Source of the DNA: Massilia sp. R2A-15
GTDB taxonomy: Bacteria; Pseudomonadota; Gammaproteobacteria; Burkholderiales; Burkholderiaceae_D
Length of the DNA: 64,000 nucleotides
Reading direction: 5' to 3'
NCBI RefSeq assembly: GCF_030704305.1
Contig: NZ_CP131935.1
Span: 3,286,001-3,350,000 of the forward strand
Part shown: positions 37,013 to 46,421 of the stretch, piece by piece
Layout: each line of letters opens with the position of its first letter
How positions within the stretch are numbered: the first letter of the stretch is position 1
The notes under the pieces: model-generated
Database searches by the model: none
What the model saw: the letters and a program-made list of their open reading frames with translations, nothing else
Told to the model about the DNA's origin: nothing
Program-made: the position numbers and the translations under genes

Positions 37013-37863
37013 TTTTTGCCCGCCCGGTTGCGCGACCATGCCTGCAGCAGGTTAATCGCCAGCAGCATCAGGAAGGACGCGAGCAGCATCACCACCGCGA
37101 TCGCAGTGGCGCCGGCGTAGTCGTACTGTTCCAGCTTGGTGATGATGAACAGCGGCGTGATCTCGGACACCATCGGCATGTTCCCGGCGATGAAGATGAC
37201 CGAGCCGTATTCGCCGGTGGCGCGCGCGAAGGCCAGCGCGAAGCCGGTCAGCAGCGCCGGCATGATGGTCGGGAAAACCACGCGCAGGAAGATCTGCAGC
37301 GAGCTCGCGCCCAGGCTGGCGGCCGCTTCTTCCAGTTCGCGCTCGGCCTCTTCCAGCACTGGCTGCACCGTGCGCACCACGAACGGCAGGCCGATGAAGG
37401 TGAGCGCGACGACCACGCCGACCGGGGTGAATGCGACCTTCAGGCCGAGCGGCTCGAGGTAGCGGCCGATCCAGCCGTTCTGCGAATACAGCGCGGTCAG
37501 GGTGATGCCGGCGACCGCGGTGGGCAGCGCGAACGGCAGGTCCACCAGCGCATCGACGAAGCGCTTGCCGGGGAATTTATAGCGCACCAGCACCCAGGCG
37601 ACCACGCCGCCGAACACCACGTTGATCGCGGCGGCGATCAGCGAGGCGCCGAAACTGAGCTTGTACGAGGCGACCACGCGCTCGGACGTGACGGCGTGCC
37701 AGAACGCTTCCCAGGTCATGGTGAAGGTCTTGACGAACACCGCCGACAGCGGGATCAGGACGATCAGGCACAGGTAGAACACGGTGAAGCCGAGCGATAG
37801 CCCGAAGCCGGGCATGACCCGGAACGGTGCGGCGCGCGGCGCGGGAAGGGAGATTGCGGGCAT
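37009..37863 (-). CDS. cysT: Sulfate ABC transporter permease CysT (CysU)
   Basis: The 284-residue permease has six helices, [17 protein letters not shown] near 105 and the EAA loop [23 protein letters not shown] near 175. GAGGA precedes the ATG at 37863. It is the first transporter gene, yet no gene for a periplasmic sulfate-binding protein (Sbp or CysP) lies upstream. The 109-base gap to the TSUP gene is AT-rich, as expected for CysB-regulated promoters. Confidence 0.93.
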   Translation of the reverse strand: MPAISLPAPRAAPFRVMPGFGLSLGFTVFYLCLIVLIPLSAVFVKTFTMTWEAFWHAVTSERVVASYKLSFGASLIAAAINVVFGGVVAWVLVRYKFPGKRFVDALVDLPFALPTAVAGITLTALYSQNGWIGRYLEPLGLKVAFTPVGVVVALTFIGLPFVVRTVQPVLEEAERELEEAAASLGASSLQIFLRVVFPTIMPALLTGFALAFARATGEYGSVIFIAGNMPMVSEITPLFIITKLEQYDYAGATAIAVVMLLASFLMLLAINLLQAWSRNRAGKK

Positions 37864-37972
37864 GCGGTCCTCTTATTACGGATTCTTCTATCAGAACTCG
37901 ATAATCGCACCTGAAACTCATAACGCAAACGAAGCATTTCTCATTTGCATAGATCAATCTGCTATTAGGCGA

Positions 37973-38746
37973 TCAATAGATCAGCTTGGCGGCCACCGCA
38001 GTCAGGGTCGCGGCGAGGACGCCGCGCAAGAAGCGCTCCGGGATGGCGCGCGCCGCCCAGGAGCCCAGCGTGATGCCCGGCAGCGAGCCGAGCAGCAGCG
38101 TGCCGAGCAGGGTCCAGTCGATCGAGCCCAGCCACCAGTGGCCGAAGGCGGCGATCGCGGTCAGCGGCACGGCGTAGGCGATGTCGGTGCCGGCCACTTC
38201 GGCCGAGCTCATGCGCGGATACAGCATCACCAGCAAGGTCGCACCGATGGCGCCGGCGCCGATCGAGGAGATGGTGACGAGCGTGCCGAGCAAGGCGCCG
38301 GCGCCAATCGTGGCGGCCACCAGCGCGCGGCCGTGCAGCTGGCGGCCCGGCCTGGCGTTAATCCACGCGAGCATGTTGGACTTGAACAGCAGCGCGGTGA
38401 CGGTCAGCAGCACCGAGCCGGCGATGGAGTAGCGGATCACCTGGCCGATTTGCTGGCCGAGGGCGCCGTAGTGTTTCAGCGCCAGGGTGGCGGCGATGGC
38501 CGCGGGCAGCGCGCCGGCGCACAGGCGCCGCACGATGTCCCAGCGCACCGTGCCGCGCAGGCGATGGGTGAAGGTGCCGGCCGATTTGGTGAAGGAAGCG
38601 AACGCCAGGTCGGTGCCGACGGCCACCGAGGGCGGCACGCCGAACAGCAGGGTCAGCAGCGGCGTCATCAGCGAGCCTCCGCCCACTCCCGTCATGCCGA
38701 CCAGCAAGCCGACCGCGAAGCCGGAGATTACATACGTCATTAACAT
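37973..38746 (-). CDS. TSUP family (TauE/SafE) transporter
   Basis: The 257-residue membrane protein has eight predicted helices and the family repeats GFAVGLLVGMTGVGGGSLMTPLL near residue 9 and GALLGTLVTISSIGAGAIGATLL near 130. TSUP proteins move sulfite, sulfonates or related sulfur compounds. Its position directly upstream of cysTWA supports a sulfur role. I start at the ATG at 38746 (MLMTYVISG); a longer frame to 38797 has no supporting features. Confidence 0.85.
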   Translation of the reverse strand: MLMTYVISGFAVGLLVGMTGVGGGSLMTPLLTLLFGVPPSVAVGTDLAFASFTKSAGTFTHRLRGTVRWDIVRRLCAGALPAAIAATLALKHYGALGQQIGQVIRYSIAGSVLLTVTALLFKSNMLAWINARPGRQLHGRALVAATIGAGALLGTLVTISSIGAGAIGATLLVMLYPRMSSAEVAGTDIAYAVPLTAIAAFGHWWLGSIDWTLLGTLLLGSLPGITLGSWAARAIPERFLRGVLAATLTAVAAKLIY

Positions 38747-38843
38747 ACAGGAGCCCTCATTTAGCTGAAAGGGTAAGCTAACTGAGCGATATGCCAAACG
38801 ACGGAGATCTTATTTGCTTATGCGTGCGGGATAAGCAGCGGCA

Positions 38844-38914
38844 GGGGTCTGGTCCTGCGGACCTGTTCCCACTTTGATTCGGAAGATGGGGACAGGTCCG
38901 CAGGACCAGTCCCC
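38844..38914. repeat. Family B palindromic repeat, copy 3 (paired unit)
   Basis: Inverted hairpin units lie at 38844-38870 and 38888-38914 with only 17 bases between, ending 8 bases before the peroxiredoxin stop. Some arm positions have drifted in a compensated way (GGGGACAGGTCC against GGACCTGTTCCC), as expected if the structure is selected. Confidence 0.85.
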
Positions 38915-38921
38915 GCCGCGG

Positions 38922-39560
38922 CTACTTGCCGGGCTGCGGCGTCATGCGCAGGTAGGGCCGCTCGGCCTTGAAGCCGCCCGGATACTTCTGCTTGATCACT
39001 TCCGGATCCTGCACCGACATCGGGATGATCACGTCGTCGCCCTGCTTCCAGTTGCCCGGCGTGGCCACCGTGTACTTGTCGGCGACCTGCAGCGCGTCCA
39101 CCACGCGCAGCACTTCCTCGAAGTTGCGCCCGCAGCTCATCGGATAGGTGATCATCAGCCGCACCTTTTTCTGTGGATCGATGACGAACAGCGAACGCAC
39201 GGTCGCCGTGGCGGACGCCTCCGGATGGATCATGTCGTACAGCATCGACACCTTGCGATCGGCGTCGGCGATGATCGGAAAATTGACCACGGTCTTTTGC
39301 GTCTGCTCGATGTCGCCGATCCAGCCCTTGTGCGACTCCACCGGATCGACCGACAGCGCCAGCGCCTTGACGTTGCGCTTGTCGAACTCCGGCTTCAGCT
39401 TGGCCGTCAGGCCCAACTCGGTGGTGCAGACCGGCGTGTAGTCGGCCGGATGGGAAAACAGCACAACCCACGAGTCCCCTGCCCACTCGTGGAATTTGAT
39501 CTTGCCAGTCGAAGAATCCTGCTCGAAATCGGGTGCGGTGTCGCCCAAGCGTAAAGTCAT
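38922..39560 (-). CDS. 1-Cys peroxiredoxin (Prx6/AhpC-TSA family)
   Basis: The 212-residue thiol peroxidase reduces H2O2 or organic peroxides. The peroxidatic Cys is in SHPADYTPVCTTELG (about 46), and the C-terminal domain carries RPYLRMTPQPGK. The length and late domain fit the Prx6 group rather than short AhpC. The ATG at 39560 has GGAGA. The other Cys near residue 138 (MSCGRNFEEV) is not in a resolving position of 2-Cys enzymes. It sits next to sulfur uptake genes. Confidence 0.92.
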   Translation of the reverse strand: MTLRLGDTAPDFEQDSSTGKIKFHEWAGDSWVVLFSHPADYTPVCTTELGLTAKLKPEFDKRNVKALALSVDPVESHKGWIGDIEQTQKTVVNFPIIADADRKVSMLYDMIHPEASATATVRSLFVIDPQKKVRLMITYPMSCGRNFEEVLRVVDALQVADKYTVATPGNWKQGDDVIIPMSVQDPEVIKQKYPGGFKAERPYLRMTPQPGK

Positions 39561-39583
39561 GGTGGTCTCCAGAGGTGAATAAA

Positions 39584-40144
39584 TCAGGCCAGTGCCGGAT
39601 GATGATTGTGCGCCCGCTCGTACAATAATTGCAATGCCTCCCGTCCAAATTGCCAGTATCCCAGGCGCGACTCGGCGTTGATGTGGCCGCGCGCGCCGGC
39701 ATCGATCAGCAGGCTGCCCCAGCGGCCGGCCCAGCGCGCGGCGTCCTCTGCGCGCATCCAGGGATCGTTGCGGCTGCTCACCAGCACGGTGGCGCACGCC
39801 AGCGGCTGCCGCGGCAACAGCAGCGCCAAGCCGAACTTTTCCGGGTCGGCCGGAGCCACCAGCAGGGCGCCGGCGACGTTGGCAGGATGGCGGGCAATGC
39901 TGTAGATCGACGCCAGGCAGCCGAAGCTGTGCGCGATGAACAGCGCGGGACGCGGATCGCGGGCGCGCACCTGGTCCACCCGCGCCGCCCATGCCCGCAG
40001 GTCCGGTGTTTCCCAGTCGTCTTGATGCACGCGATCGAACTCCGGGTGGCGGTCCTGCCACAGCGTCTGCCAGTGTCCCGGCCCGCTGTCGTGCAGTCCG
40101 GGGACAAGAATGACTTGAAATTCGGGATAAAGATGCTGCGCCAT
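39584..40144 (-). CDS. RBBP9/YdeN-type alpha/beta hydrolase
   Basis: The 186-residue serine hydrolase has the oxyanion segment VPGLHDSGPGHWQ (about 14-26), the nucleophile elbow AHSFGC (Ser about 72), Asp in SSRNDPW and His in GARGHINAESRLG. GAGGAGG precedes the ATG by six bases. The family is small and of unknown natural substrate. The peroxiredoxin starts 24 bases beyond its stop, so the two are probably cotranscribed. Confidence 0.85.
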   Translation of the reverse strand: MAQHLYPEFQVILVPGLHDSGPGHWQTLWQDRHPEFDRVHQDDWETPDLRAWAARVDQVRARDPRPALFIAHSFGCLASIYSIARHPANVAGALLVAPADPEKFGLALLLPRQPLACATVLVSSRNDPWMRAEDAARWAGRWGSLLIDAGARGHINAESRLGYWQFGREALQLLYERAHNHHPALA

Positions 40145-40230
40145 AGGGCCTCCTCGACTGCGAGGTTACGGCGCGCTCGGGCAAAACAGAAGGAATCGTT
40201 TGGCGCTAGCTTATGCGCGCGCCGAATATG

Positions 40231-40617
40231 TCAGTAGAAGCGGTTGAACAGCACGACCACCCACGCCGCCACCGCGATCAGGATCGCCAGCGCCACCGCG
40301 GTGCTGCCCATGTCCTTGGCGTTTTTCGACAGCGGATGCGGGTCGAGCGAGATGCGGTCGACCACGGACTCGATCGCTGAATTGATCAGCTCGACGATCA
40401 GCACGAACACCATCAGCGCGACCAACATCAGTTTTTCGAAGGCGGAGATGCGCAGGCTGAGCGCCGCGATGGTGCCGATGAACACCACCACCAGTTCCTG
40501 CCGGAACGCCGCCTCATAGCGCCACGCGGCCTTGAAACCGTCCACGGAATAACTGAACGCCGAGAAGATACGCTTGAGGCCGCTTTTGCTTTTGAACTGG
40601 CTGACTGGTTGGGTCAT
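40231..40617 (-). CDS. dgkA: Diacylglycerol kinase
   Basis: The 128-residue small integral-membrane kinase recycles diacylglycerol to phosphatidic acid. It has three helices and the conserved AWRYEAAFRQE (about 31-41), ELINSAIESVVDRIS (about 76-90) and KNAKDMGSTAVALA (about 98-111) segments that form the active site. No clear Shine-Dalgarno precedes the ATG. It is divergent from the IclR regulator. Confidence 0.94.
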   Translation of the reverse strand: MTQPVSQFKSKSGLKRIFSAFSYSVDGFKAAWRYEAAFRQELVVVFIGTIAALSLRISAFEKLMLVALMVFVLIVELINSAIESVVDRISLDPHPLSKNAKDMGSTAVALAILIAVAAWVVVLFNRFY

Positions 40618-40690
40618 GGGAGGCGATGAAATAGTGACGATGCGCCATTATGCGCCGGCGCACGCAATCCGGCGACAAGGCGTAGGAAGA

Positions 40691-40720
40691 TTGCCAAGCA
40701 TTTTCACATTATGGTATAAA
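40691..40720 (+). promoter_or_regulatory. Promoter of the IclR-family gene
   Basis: TTGCCA and TATAAA are separated by 18 bases, start point near 40727. An imperfect inverted repeat GGTAT...ATACC overlaps the -10 and leader, a possible site for self-repression as is common in this family. Confidence 0.6.
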
Positions 40721-40755
40721 GTATTCACCCGATACCGCACTGCACCAACCACATC

Positions 40756-41535
40756 ATGAAAATTGAACCGACCGAAACCGCGAAGACCTCGATTCAAGTC
40801 ATTGAGCGCATGGTCGCCCTGCTCGACGCGCTGGCGACTTACAGCGACCCGGTCAGCCTGAAGGAATTGTCGAAAGTATCCGGCCTCCACCCTTCGACGG
40901 CGCACCGGATTTTGAACGACATGGTGATCACCCGCTTCGTCGACCGCGTGGAACCCGGCACCTACCGGCTCGGCATGCGGCTGCTGGAATTGGGCAATGT
41001 GGTCAAGAGCCGGCTGTCGGTGCGCGAGGCTGCGCTCGATTTCATGCGTGCACTGCACAAGAAGACCCAGCAGACCATCAACCTGTCGGTGCGCCAGGGC
41101 GACGAGATCGTCTACATCGACCGCGCCTTCTCCGAGCGTTCGGGGATGCAGGTGGTGCGCGCGATTGGCGGGCGCGGTCCGCTGCACCTGACGTCCACCG
41201 GCAAGCTGTTCCTGTCCGTGGACGATCCGAAGGCGATCCGCTCCTACGCCACCCGCACCGGGCTGGCCGGGCACAACAAGAATTCGATCACCGACCTGGC
41301 CAGGCTCGAACGCGAACTGAGCCTGGTGCGCGCGCGCGGCTATGCGCGCGACAACGAAGAACTGGAGCTGGGGGTGCGCTGCATGGCGGCCGGCATCCAC
41401 GACGACTCCGGCAAGCTGATCGCTGGCCTGTCGATTTCGGCGCCGGCCGACCGCTTGCAGGAAGAGTGGCTGGACGATCTGGTGCAGACGGCCAACAGCA
41501 TTTCGGCGACCTTGGGCTATTCACCCGCGCCGTAA
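40756..41535 (+). CDS. IclR-family transcriptional regulator
   Basis: The 259-residue regulator has an N-terminal winged helix (LKELSKVSGLHPSTAHRIL, about 35-53) and a C-terminal IclR effector domain (about 80-255) with GRGPLHLTSTGKLFL and GYARDNEELELGVRCMAAGI. Members control aromatic and other catabolic or stress genes. No catabolic operon is adjacent, so the target cannot be named. A family A repeat begins four bases after the stop. Confidence 0.9.
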   Translation: MKIEPTETAKTSIQVIERMVALLDALATYSDPVSLKELSKVSGLHPSTAHRILNDMVITRFVDRVEPGTYRLGMRLLELGNVVKSRLSVREAALDFMRALHKKTQQTINLSVRQGDEIVYIDRAFSERSGMQVVRAIGGRGPLHLTSTGKLFLSVDDPKAIRSYATRTGLAGHNKNSITDLARLERELSLVRARGYARDNEELELGVRCMAAGIHDDSGKLIAGLSISAPADRLQEEWLDDLVQTANSISATLGYSPAP

Positions 41536-41539
41536 GCGC

Positions 41540-41615
41540 GTCGTTCCTGCGCAGGCAGGAACCTATGCTGAAGCTGCGCATAGGCGGCATGGGTTCCTGC
41601 CTGCGCAGGAACGAC
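41540..41615. repeat. Family A palindromic repeat, copy 3
   Basis: This copy uses the variant arm GTTCCTGCG/CGCAGGAAC in place of GTACCTGC, paired across both half-units, with a short 28-base spacer. It begins four bases after the IclR stop. The matched change in both arms shows the structure is maintained. Confidence 0.85.
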
Positions 41616-41663
41616 AGCAAAATCTATCTGAACTTATTTAAAACGGTCCGGTCTGACAACAAG

Positions 41664-42704
41664 TCAGCCGATCCCTGGCGGCTTGAGCGCTTCGAGCCAT
41701 TTGCGCATGCGTCCCGCGTCCGCGGTGCGCGACAGCTTGCCCTTGGAATCGAGGAACACCATGATCACGGCGCGTCCCTGGATCATGGCCTGCATCACCA
41801 GGCAGCGCCCTGCTTCGTTGATGAAGCCGGTTTTCTGCAGGCCGATATCCCAGTCGGGATTGGCCACGAGACGATTGGTGTTGGAGTAGTGCATGATCCG
41901 GCCGCCGGCGTCGACTTCGGCGTTGGTGTCGGTCGAGTATTCACGCAGTAGAGGTTCCTGGTGCGCCACGATCGCCAGCTTGGCGAGGTCGCGGGCGCTG
42001 GCCACGTTACGACTGGACAATCCGCTTGAATCGACATAATGGGTATCGTTCATGCCAAGCTGTTTCGCTTTCGCGTTCATCGCCGCCACGAAAGCGCTGA
42101 TGCCGCCCGGATAATTGCGTCCCAGGGCGGATGCGGCGCGGTTCTCCGAGCTCATCAGCGCGATGTGCAGCAGGTCGCCGCGCGTCATGCGCGAGCCGAC
42201 GGCCAGGCGCGAATGGGTGTGCTTTTCGTGGTCGATGTCCTCTTCGGTAATCGACAGCATTTCGTTCATGTCCTGCTGGGCCTGGACCACGATCAGGCCG
42301 GTCATCAGCTTGGTGATCGAAGCGATCGGCAAGGCGACGTTGGCGTTCTTCTCGAACAGCACTTCCGAACTGGTCTGGTCGAGCACCAGCGCCACGTTCG
42401 ACGCCAGCGCAAGCGGATCGCGCGTCAGGTTCAGGCCGGCGACGTCGCCTGCGCTGCGCGCTGCCGGCGCCAGGATCACATTGGCGCTGCGCACCGGGCG
42501 GAAGGTCACGACCCGCCTGCCGCGCACCACCGACACGTGGCGCACCGTGCGCGTGCGGATCGTCACTTCGGTGGCGTCCTTGCGCGCTTTCTTGATCACG
42601 TGCTTCTTCGCCGACGCGTGGGAGCGCCCGGCCGCTTGGGCCTCGGAAACGGGCGACAGGACAAACAGCAGCGAAACGAGGGCGCCCAGCGCGAGCTTAA
42701 ACAT
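41664..42704 (-). CDS. pbpG: D-alanyl-D-alanine endopeptidase (PBP7-like)
   Basis: The 346-residue periplasmic penicillin-binding protein cuts peptidoglycan cross-links. It has a signal peptide (about 1-24), a basic linker, and the S11 peptidase domain with the SxxK motif SITK (about 130), SEN (about 187) and KTG (about 290). AAAGGA precedes the ATG. The Arg/Lys-rich linker of about 60 residues before the catalytic domain is longer than in E. coli PBP7. The gene stands alone. Confidence 0.92.
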   Translation of the reverse strand: MFKLALGALVSLLFVLSPVSEAQAAGRSHASAKKHVIKKARKDATEVTIRTRTVRHVSVVRGRRVVTFRPVRSANVILAPAARSAGDVAGLNLTRDPLALASNVALVLDQTSSEVLFEKNANVALPIASITKLMTGLIVVQAQQDMNEMLSITEEDIDHEKHTHSRLAVGSRMTRGDLLHIALMSSENRAASALGRNYPGGISAFVAAMNAKAKQLGMNDTHYVDSSGLSSRNVASARDLAKLAIVAHQEPLLREYSTDTNAEVDAGGRIMHYSNTNRLVANPDWDIGLQKTGFINEAGRCLVMQAMIQGRAVIMVFLDSKGKLSRTADAGRMRKWLEALKPPGIG

Positions 42705-42855
42705 CTGTAAATCCTTTGAGGCGAACTGAAGATTATCTCGTTGCAGTGTAGCAAATCACTCGTCGATGGCAAGCGAATTTAACCTTCAAAGCAATTACTT
42801 ATGCATTGGCGCAACGCCACGATGAGGGGGCAGCGCGTCTATACAGTGTACGCCT

Positions 42856-43551
42856 TTAGTCGAGAAACCGTACAAATTCGCCAACAGGAACGCGCTCCGT
42901 GATCAAGGAATTTTCAATTTTTTCCGGGTCGGCGTAACCGAGCGCCATGCCGCACACGACCGTCTCGTTCTCAGGCAGCCCCAGCTGCTCGGAAATGATG
43001 CGGTGAAACTGCGTGAAGGCCGCCTGCGGGCAGGTATCGAGCCCGCGTCCCCGCGCGGCGACCATGATGTTTTGTAGGAACATGCCGTAGTCCAACCAGG
43101 AGCCCTGTTCGAGCACGCGGTCGATGGTGAAGATCAGGCCGACTGGCGCGTCGAAGAAGCGGTAATTGCGGCCGTGCTGGGCCGCCATGCCGGCCTTGTC
43201 CTCGCGCGTGAGGCCCAGCAGCGCGTACAAGTCCCAGCCGACCTTGCGGCGCCGCTCGATGAACGGCGACACCCACTGGCGCGGGTAGTAGGCGTATTCC
43301 TCGGTGTGCGCGCTGGCCGCTTCCTTGTCGTGGTACACCTTGAGGATGGCGTCGGACAGGCGCTCCTTCGCCGCGCCGGTCAGCACCGTGACTCGCCAAG
43401 GCTGGATGTTGGTGCCGGACGGCGCCCGTGCGCTGACGCCGAGGATCGCTTCGATGTCTTCGCGCGCGACCGGCGTGGGCAGAAACGCGCGGATCGAGCG
43501 GCGCGAGGCGATTGCGTCGTCCACCATTTGTTGTTGTTCGGTCGAAATCAT
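42856..43551 (-). CDS. Nitroreductase family protein
   Basis: The 231-residue FMN-dependent NAD(P)H oxidoreductase has the family N-terminus RRSIRAFLPTPVARED (about 17), SARAPSGTNIQPWRV (about 36), and the later GRGLDTCPQAAF (about 168) and VVCGMALGYADPE (about 197) segments. It probably acts on nitroaromatics or quinones. GGGGAG precedes the ATG at 43551. Confidence 0.9.
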   Translation of the reverse strand: MISTEQQQMVDDAIASRRSIRAFLPTPVAREDIEAILGVSARAPSGTNIQPWRVTVLTGAAKERLSDAILKVYHDKEAASAHTEEYAYYPRQWVSPFIERRRKVGWDLYALLGLTREDKAGMAAQHGRNYRFFDAPVGLIFTIDRVLEQGSWLDYGMFLQNIMVAARGRGLDTCPQAAFTQFHRIISEQLGLPENETVVCGMALGYADPEKIENSLITERVPVGEFVRFLD

Positions 43552-43628
43552 CGGCTCCCCTATTTTTGTAAGTTAAAAGCTGGCGCTGTGTAGGCCCCTA
43601 GGACAAGTTCACGCGGCGCCGACCAACC

Positions 43629-43669
43629 CGGGGACTCGGCGTCCCCGTCGCTCCGGCGGACCTGACCCC
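43629..43669. repeat. Family B palindromic repeat, copy 4 (degenerate)
   Basis: A short GGGGAC-TCGGC-GTCCCC hairpin is followed by a half-unit ending CGGACCTGACCCC (to 43669). It looks like a decayed or partly deleted paired unit between the nitroreductase start and the EamA stop. Confidence 0.65.
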
Positions 43670-43710
43670 AGCCTTTGGTCCGCGGCGCCAGCCCTCCTGC
43701 CTTCCAAAAG

Positions 43711-44616
43711 CTATTTTTTGACGACAAAGACCACGCCCAGCACAGCCACCACCATGCCCACCATGCCCAGCAGGCTGAACGCCTCGCCGAACATGATCCA
43801 GGCCATGATGGCGGTGGTCGGCGGCGTCAGGTACAGCAGGCTGGTGACCTGGGTGGCGTCGCTGCGGCGCAGCAGCTTGAACAGCAGGAAGATCGCGCCG
43901 ATCGACAGCGCGAACACCGACCACAGCAAGGCGCCGATGAAGCGCGGCGTCCATGCCACCGAACTGAACTGCAAATCGAAGCCTTCGAGCCAGATCGCCG
44001 CCGGCAGCAGCGCCAGCACGGTCGCGCCGAACTGGATCACCGTGCCGGTGCGCAAATCGAAGCGCGGGCAGAACCGCTTCTGGTACATGGTGCCGACCGT
44101 GATCGACAGCAGCGCCAGCAGGCACAGCACGATGGCCGCCGCCGACAGGCCGATCAGCGATATTTTAGCAGCGACCACCAGCGCTACGCCGGTGAAGCCG
44201 AACAGGAAGCCGAGCCACTGGCGCGCGCGCACTTTCTCGCCGATCAGGGGCGCCGCGGCGGCCGTCAGGATGGGCTGCATGCCGACGATCAGCGCCGACA
44301 GGCCGGCCGGCATGCCCAGCTTGATCGCGCACCAGACGCCCGACAGGTAGCCGGCCTGCAGCAGCAAGCCGGCCACGGCGATGTGGCCGAGCGCTGCCCG
44401 CTCCGGCCACGGCGCCTTCCAGACCAGCACGCAGGGAACCAGGACCAGCAGCACCGAGGCGCAGCGCAGGATCAGGAAGGTCAGCGGCGGCGCGTACGGC
44501 AGGCCGAACTTGGCGACGATGAAACCGCTGCTCCACAGCAAAACAAAGAAGATGGGAATCGGGGACAGCCAGGGCGCACCCTGGCGCGCCGCAGCATGGA
44601 GGGAAGTGTCGGGCAT
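43711..44616 (-). CDS. EamA-family (DMT) transporter, second
   Basis: The 301-residue ten-helix inner-membrane exporter has two EamA repeats: LLWSSGFIVAKFGLPYAPPL near 28 and LIVGMQPILTAAAAPLIGE near 110 in the first, LYLTPPTTAIMAWIMFGEAF near 254 in the second. It is a distinct paralogue of the gene at 27.1 kb. The substrate is unknown. The ribosome site before the ATG at 44616 is weak. Confidence 0.86.
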   Translation of the reverse strand: MPDTSLHAAARQGAPWLSPIPIFFVLLWSSGFIVAKFGLPYAPPLTFLILRCASVLLVLVPCVLVWKAPWPERAALGHIAVAGLLLQAGYLSGVWCAIKLGMPAGLSALIVGMQPILTAAAAPLIGEKVRARQWLGFLFGFTGVALVVAAKISLIGLSAAAIVLCLLALLSITVGTMYQKRFCPRFDLRTGTVIQFGATVLALLPAAIWLEGFDLQFSSVAWTPRFIGALLWSVFALSIGAIFLLFKLLRRSDATQVTSLLYLTPPTTAIMAWIMFGEAFSLLGMVGMVVAVLGVVFVVKK

Positions 44617-44805
44617 GAATCAGTTGCGCATTCGAGACATGGGTTACAGCCGATGCGCCGGACCGGCAGGCAGGAAAGCGCGATGCTGTCAGCATAGCAT
44701 GCGCACGAAAATGGCGTTTCCCCTCGCAAATTGCCGCAATTCATTGCACGTTTATGCCTGTCGCATAGGAGATTTAACTATTGCCAAACGATAATAAAAT
44801 TTTAA
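44617..44805. other. Intergenic region between divergent eamA and phasin genes
   Basis: GC falls sharply from about 44700. No gene is evident. The stretch leads into the phasin promoter and its two flanking palindromes. Confidence 0.5.
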
Positions 44806-44823
44806 TTTGTGCATCGCACCAAA
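44806..44823. promoter_or_regulatory. Operator-like palindrome upstream of the phasin -35
   Basis: TTTGTGCATCGCACCAAA is an imperfect dyad (TTTGTGC against GCACCAAA) that ends six bases before the -35 hexamer. A related dyad lies just after the -10. Confidence 0.5.
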
Positions 44824-44828
44824 AATGC

Positions 44829-44856
44829 TTGACGCGGAGTTAAAACTCAGTAAAAT
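44829..44856 (+). promoter_or_regulatory. Phasin core promoter
   Basis: TTGACG and TAAAAT are separated by 16 bases. The start point would be near 44863, giving a leader of about 105 bases. Confidence 0.65.
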
Positions 44857-44860
44857 AGGA

Positions 44861-44878
44861 TTTGTTGCGGCGCACAAT
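44861..44878. promoter_or_regulatory. Operator-like palindrome at the phasin start point
   Basis: TTTGTTGCGGCGCACAAT is an imperfect dyad (TTGT-GC against GC-ACAA) overlapping the predicted start point. Together with the upstream copy it brackets the core promoter, the layout expected for a repressor such as the polyester-sensing PhaR. Confidence 0.5.
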
Positions 44879-44967
44879 ACACTGTCCCGCCAGAGCTTAC
44901 CGGTTCACCTGCTTCACCGATCACAGCAACATTCGCTAACGCCATTCAACACACCCTGGAGAATCAC

Positions 44968-45555
44968 ATGTTTGCAATCCCTGAGCAGTTTTCGAACGCC
45001 ACCAAAGCCAACTTCGAAGCGCAGTTCGCGATCTTCTCGTCGCTGACCGCCAAAGCCTTCGAAGGCATGGAAAAGCTGGTGGACCTGAACATCACCGCCG
45101 CCAAGGCATCGCTGGAAGAGTCGTCGATCGCGACGCGCCAGCTGCTGTCGGCCAAGGATCCACAAGAATTCTTCTCGCTGTCCGCAGCGCAAGCCCAGCC
45201 GACTGCCGAGAAAGCCATTTCGTACAGCCGCCAGCTGGCCTCGATCGCCGCCGGCACCCAAGCCGAGTTCACCAAGGCCGCCGAAACCCAGATCGCCGAG
45301 ACCAACCGCAAGGTCATCTCGCTGGTTGACGAAGTGAGCAAGAACGCCCCGGCCGGTTCGGAGAACGTTGTTGCCGCATTCAAGGCCACCCTGGGCAACG
45401 CCAACGCCGGCTACGAGCAGTTCACCAAGACCACCAAGCAAGCGGTCGAGGCGATCGAGTCGAACATGAGCGCCGCTGTCAGCCAGTTCACCCAGGCTGC
45501 CGCCAAAGTGGCGCCGAAGGCTGCTGCCGCTGCTGCCGCCGGCATGAAGAAGTAA
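44968..45555 (+). CDS. phaP: Phasin family protein
   Basis: Phasins coat polyhydroxyalkanoate granules. The 195-residue protein begins [20 protein letters not shown] and is almost wholly helical and amphipathic with no Cys, Trp or Pro-rich breaks until the Ala/Lys-rich end ([16 protein letters not shown]). Length and start match the betaproteobacterial phasin_2 group. TGGAG precedes the ATG. A bidirectional terminator follows. PHA synthase genes are not in the window. Confidence 0.92.
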   Translation: MFAIPEQFSNATKANFEAQFAIFSSLTAKAFEGMEKLVDLNITAAKASLEESSIATRQLLSAKDPQEFFSLSAAQAQPTAEKAISYSRQLASIAAGTQAEFTKAAETQIAETNRKVISLVDEVSKNAPAGSENVVAAFKATLGNANAGYEQFTKTTKQAVEAIESNMSAAVSQFTQAAAKVAPKAAAAAAAGMKK

Positions 45556-45564
45556 GAGCAACAC

Positions 45565-45605
45565 CGGGGTCTGACTGGGACGCTTAGTCCCGCGGGTCAG
45601 CCCCC
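45565..45605. repeat. Family B-related palindrome, copy 5 (variant)
   Basis: An inverted repeat with arms GGGGTCTGAC-GGGAC and GTCCC-GGGTCAGCCCC, 10 bases after the phasin stop. It resembles family B at its ends only. Confidence 0.6.
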
Positions 45606-45609
45606 AACA

Positions 45610-45639
45610 AAAAATGCCCCGACTCGTCGGGGCATTTTT
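45610..45639. terminator. Bidirectional intrinsic terminator between phaP and livF
   Basis: A perfect 14-base stem with arms AAAAATGCCCCGAC and GTCGGGGCATTTTT around a 2-base centre works in both directions. Confidence 0.9.
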
Positions 45640-45662
45640 CATTGGCGGCGGCGACCAAAAAT

Positions 45663-45689
45663 GGGGTCAGGTCCGCAGGACCAGACCCC
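45663..45689. repeat. Family B palindromic repeat, copy 6
   Basis: A single unit with arms of the GGGGTCAGGTCC type, one mismatch pair (A against A), ending nine bases before the livF stop at 45699. Confidence 0.8.
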
Positions 45690-45698
45690 GCCGTTCCG

Positions 45699-46417
<719 letters not shown>

Positions 46418-46421
<4 letters not shown>

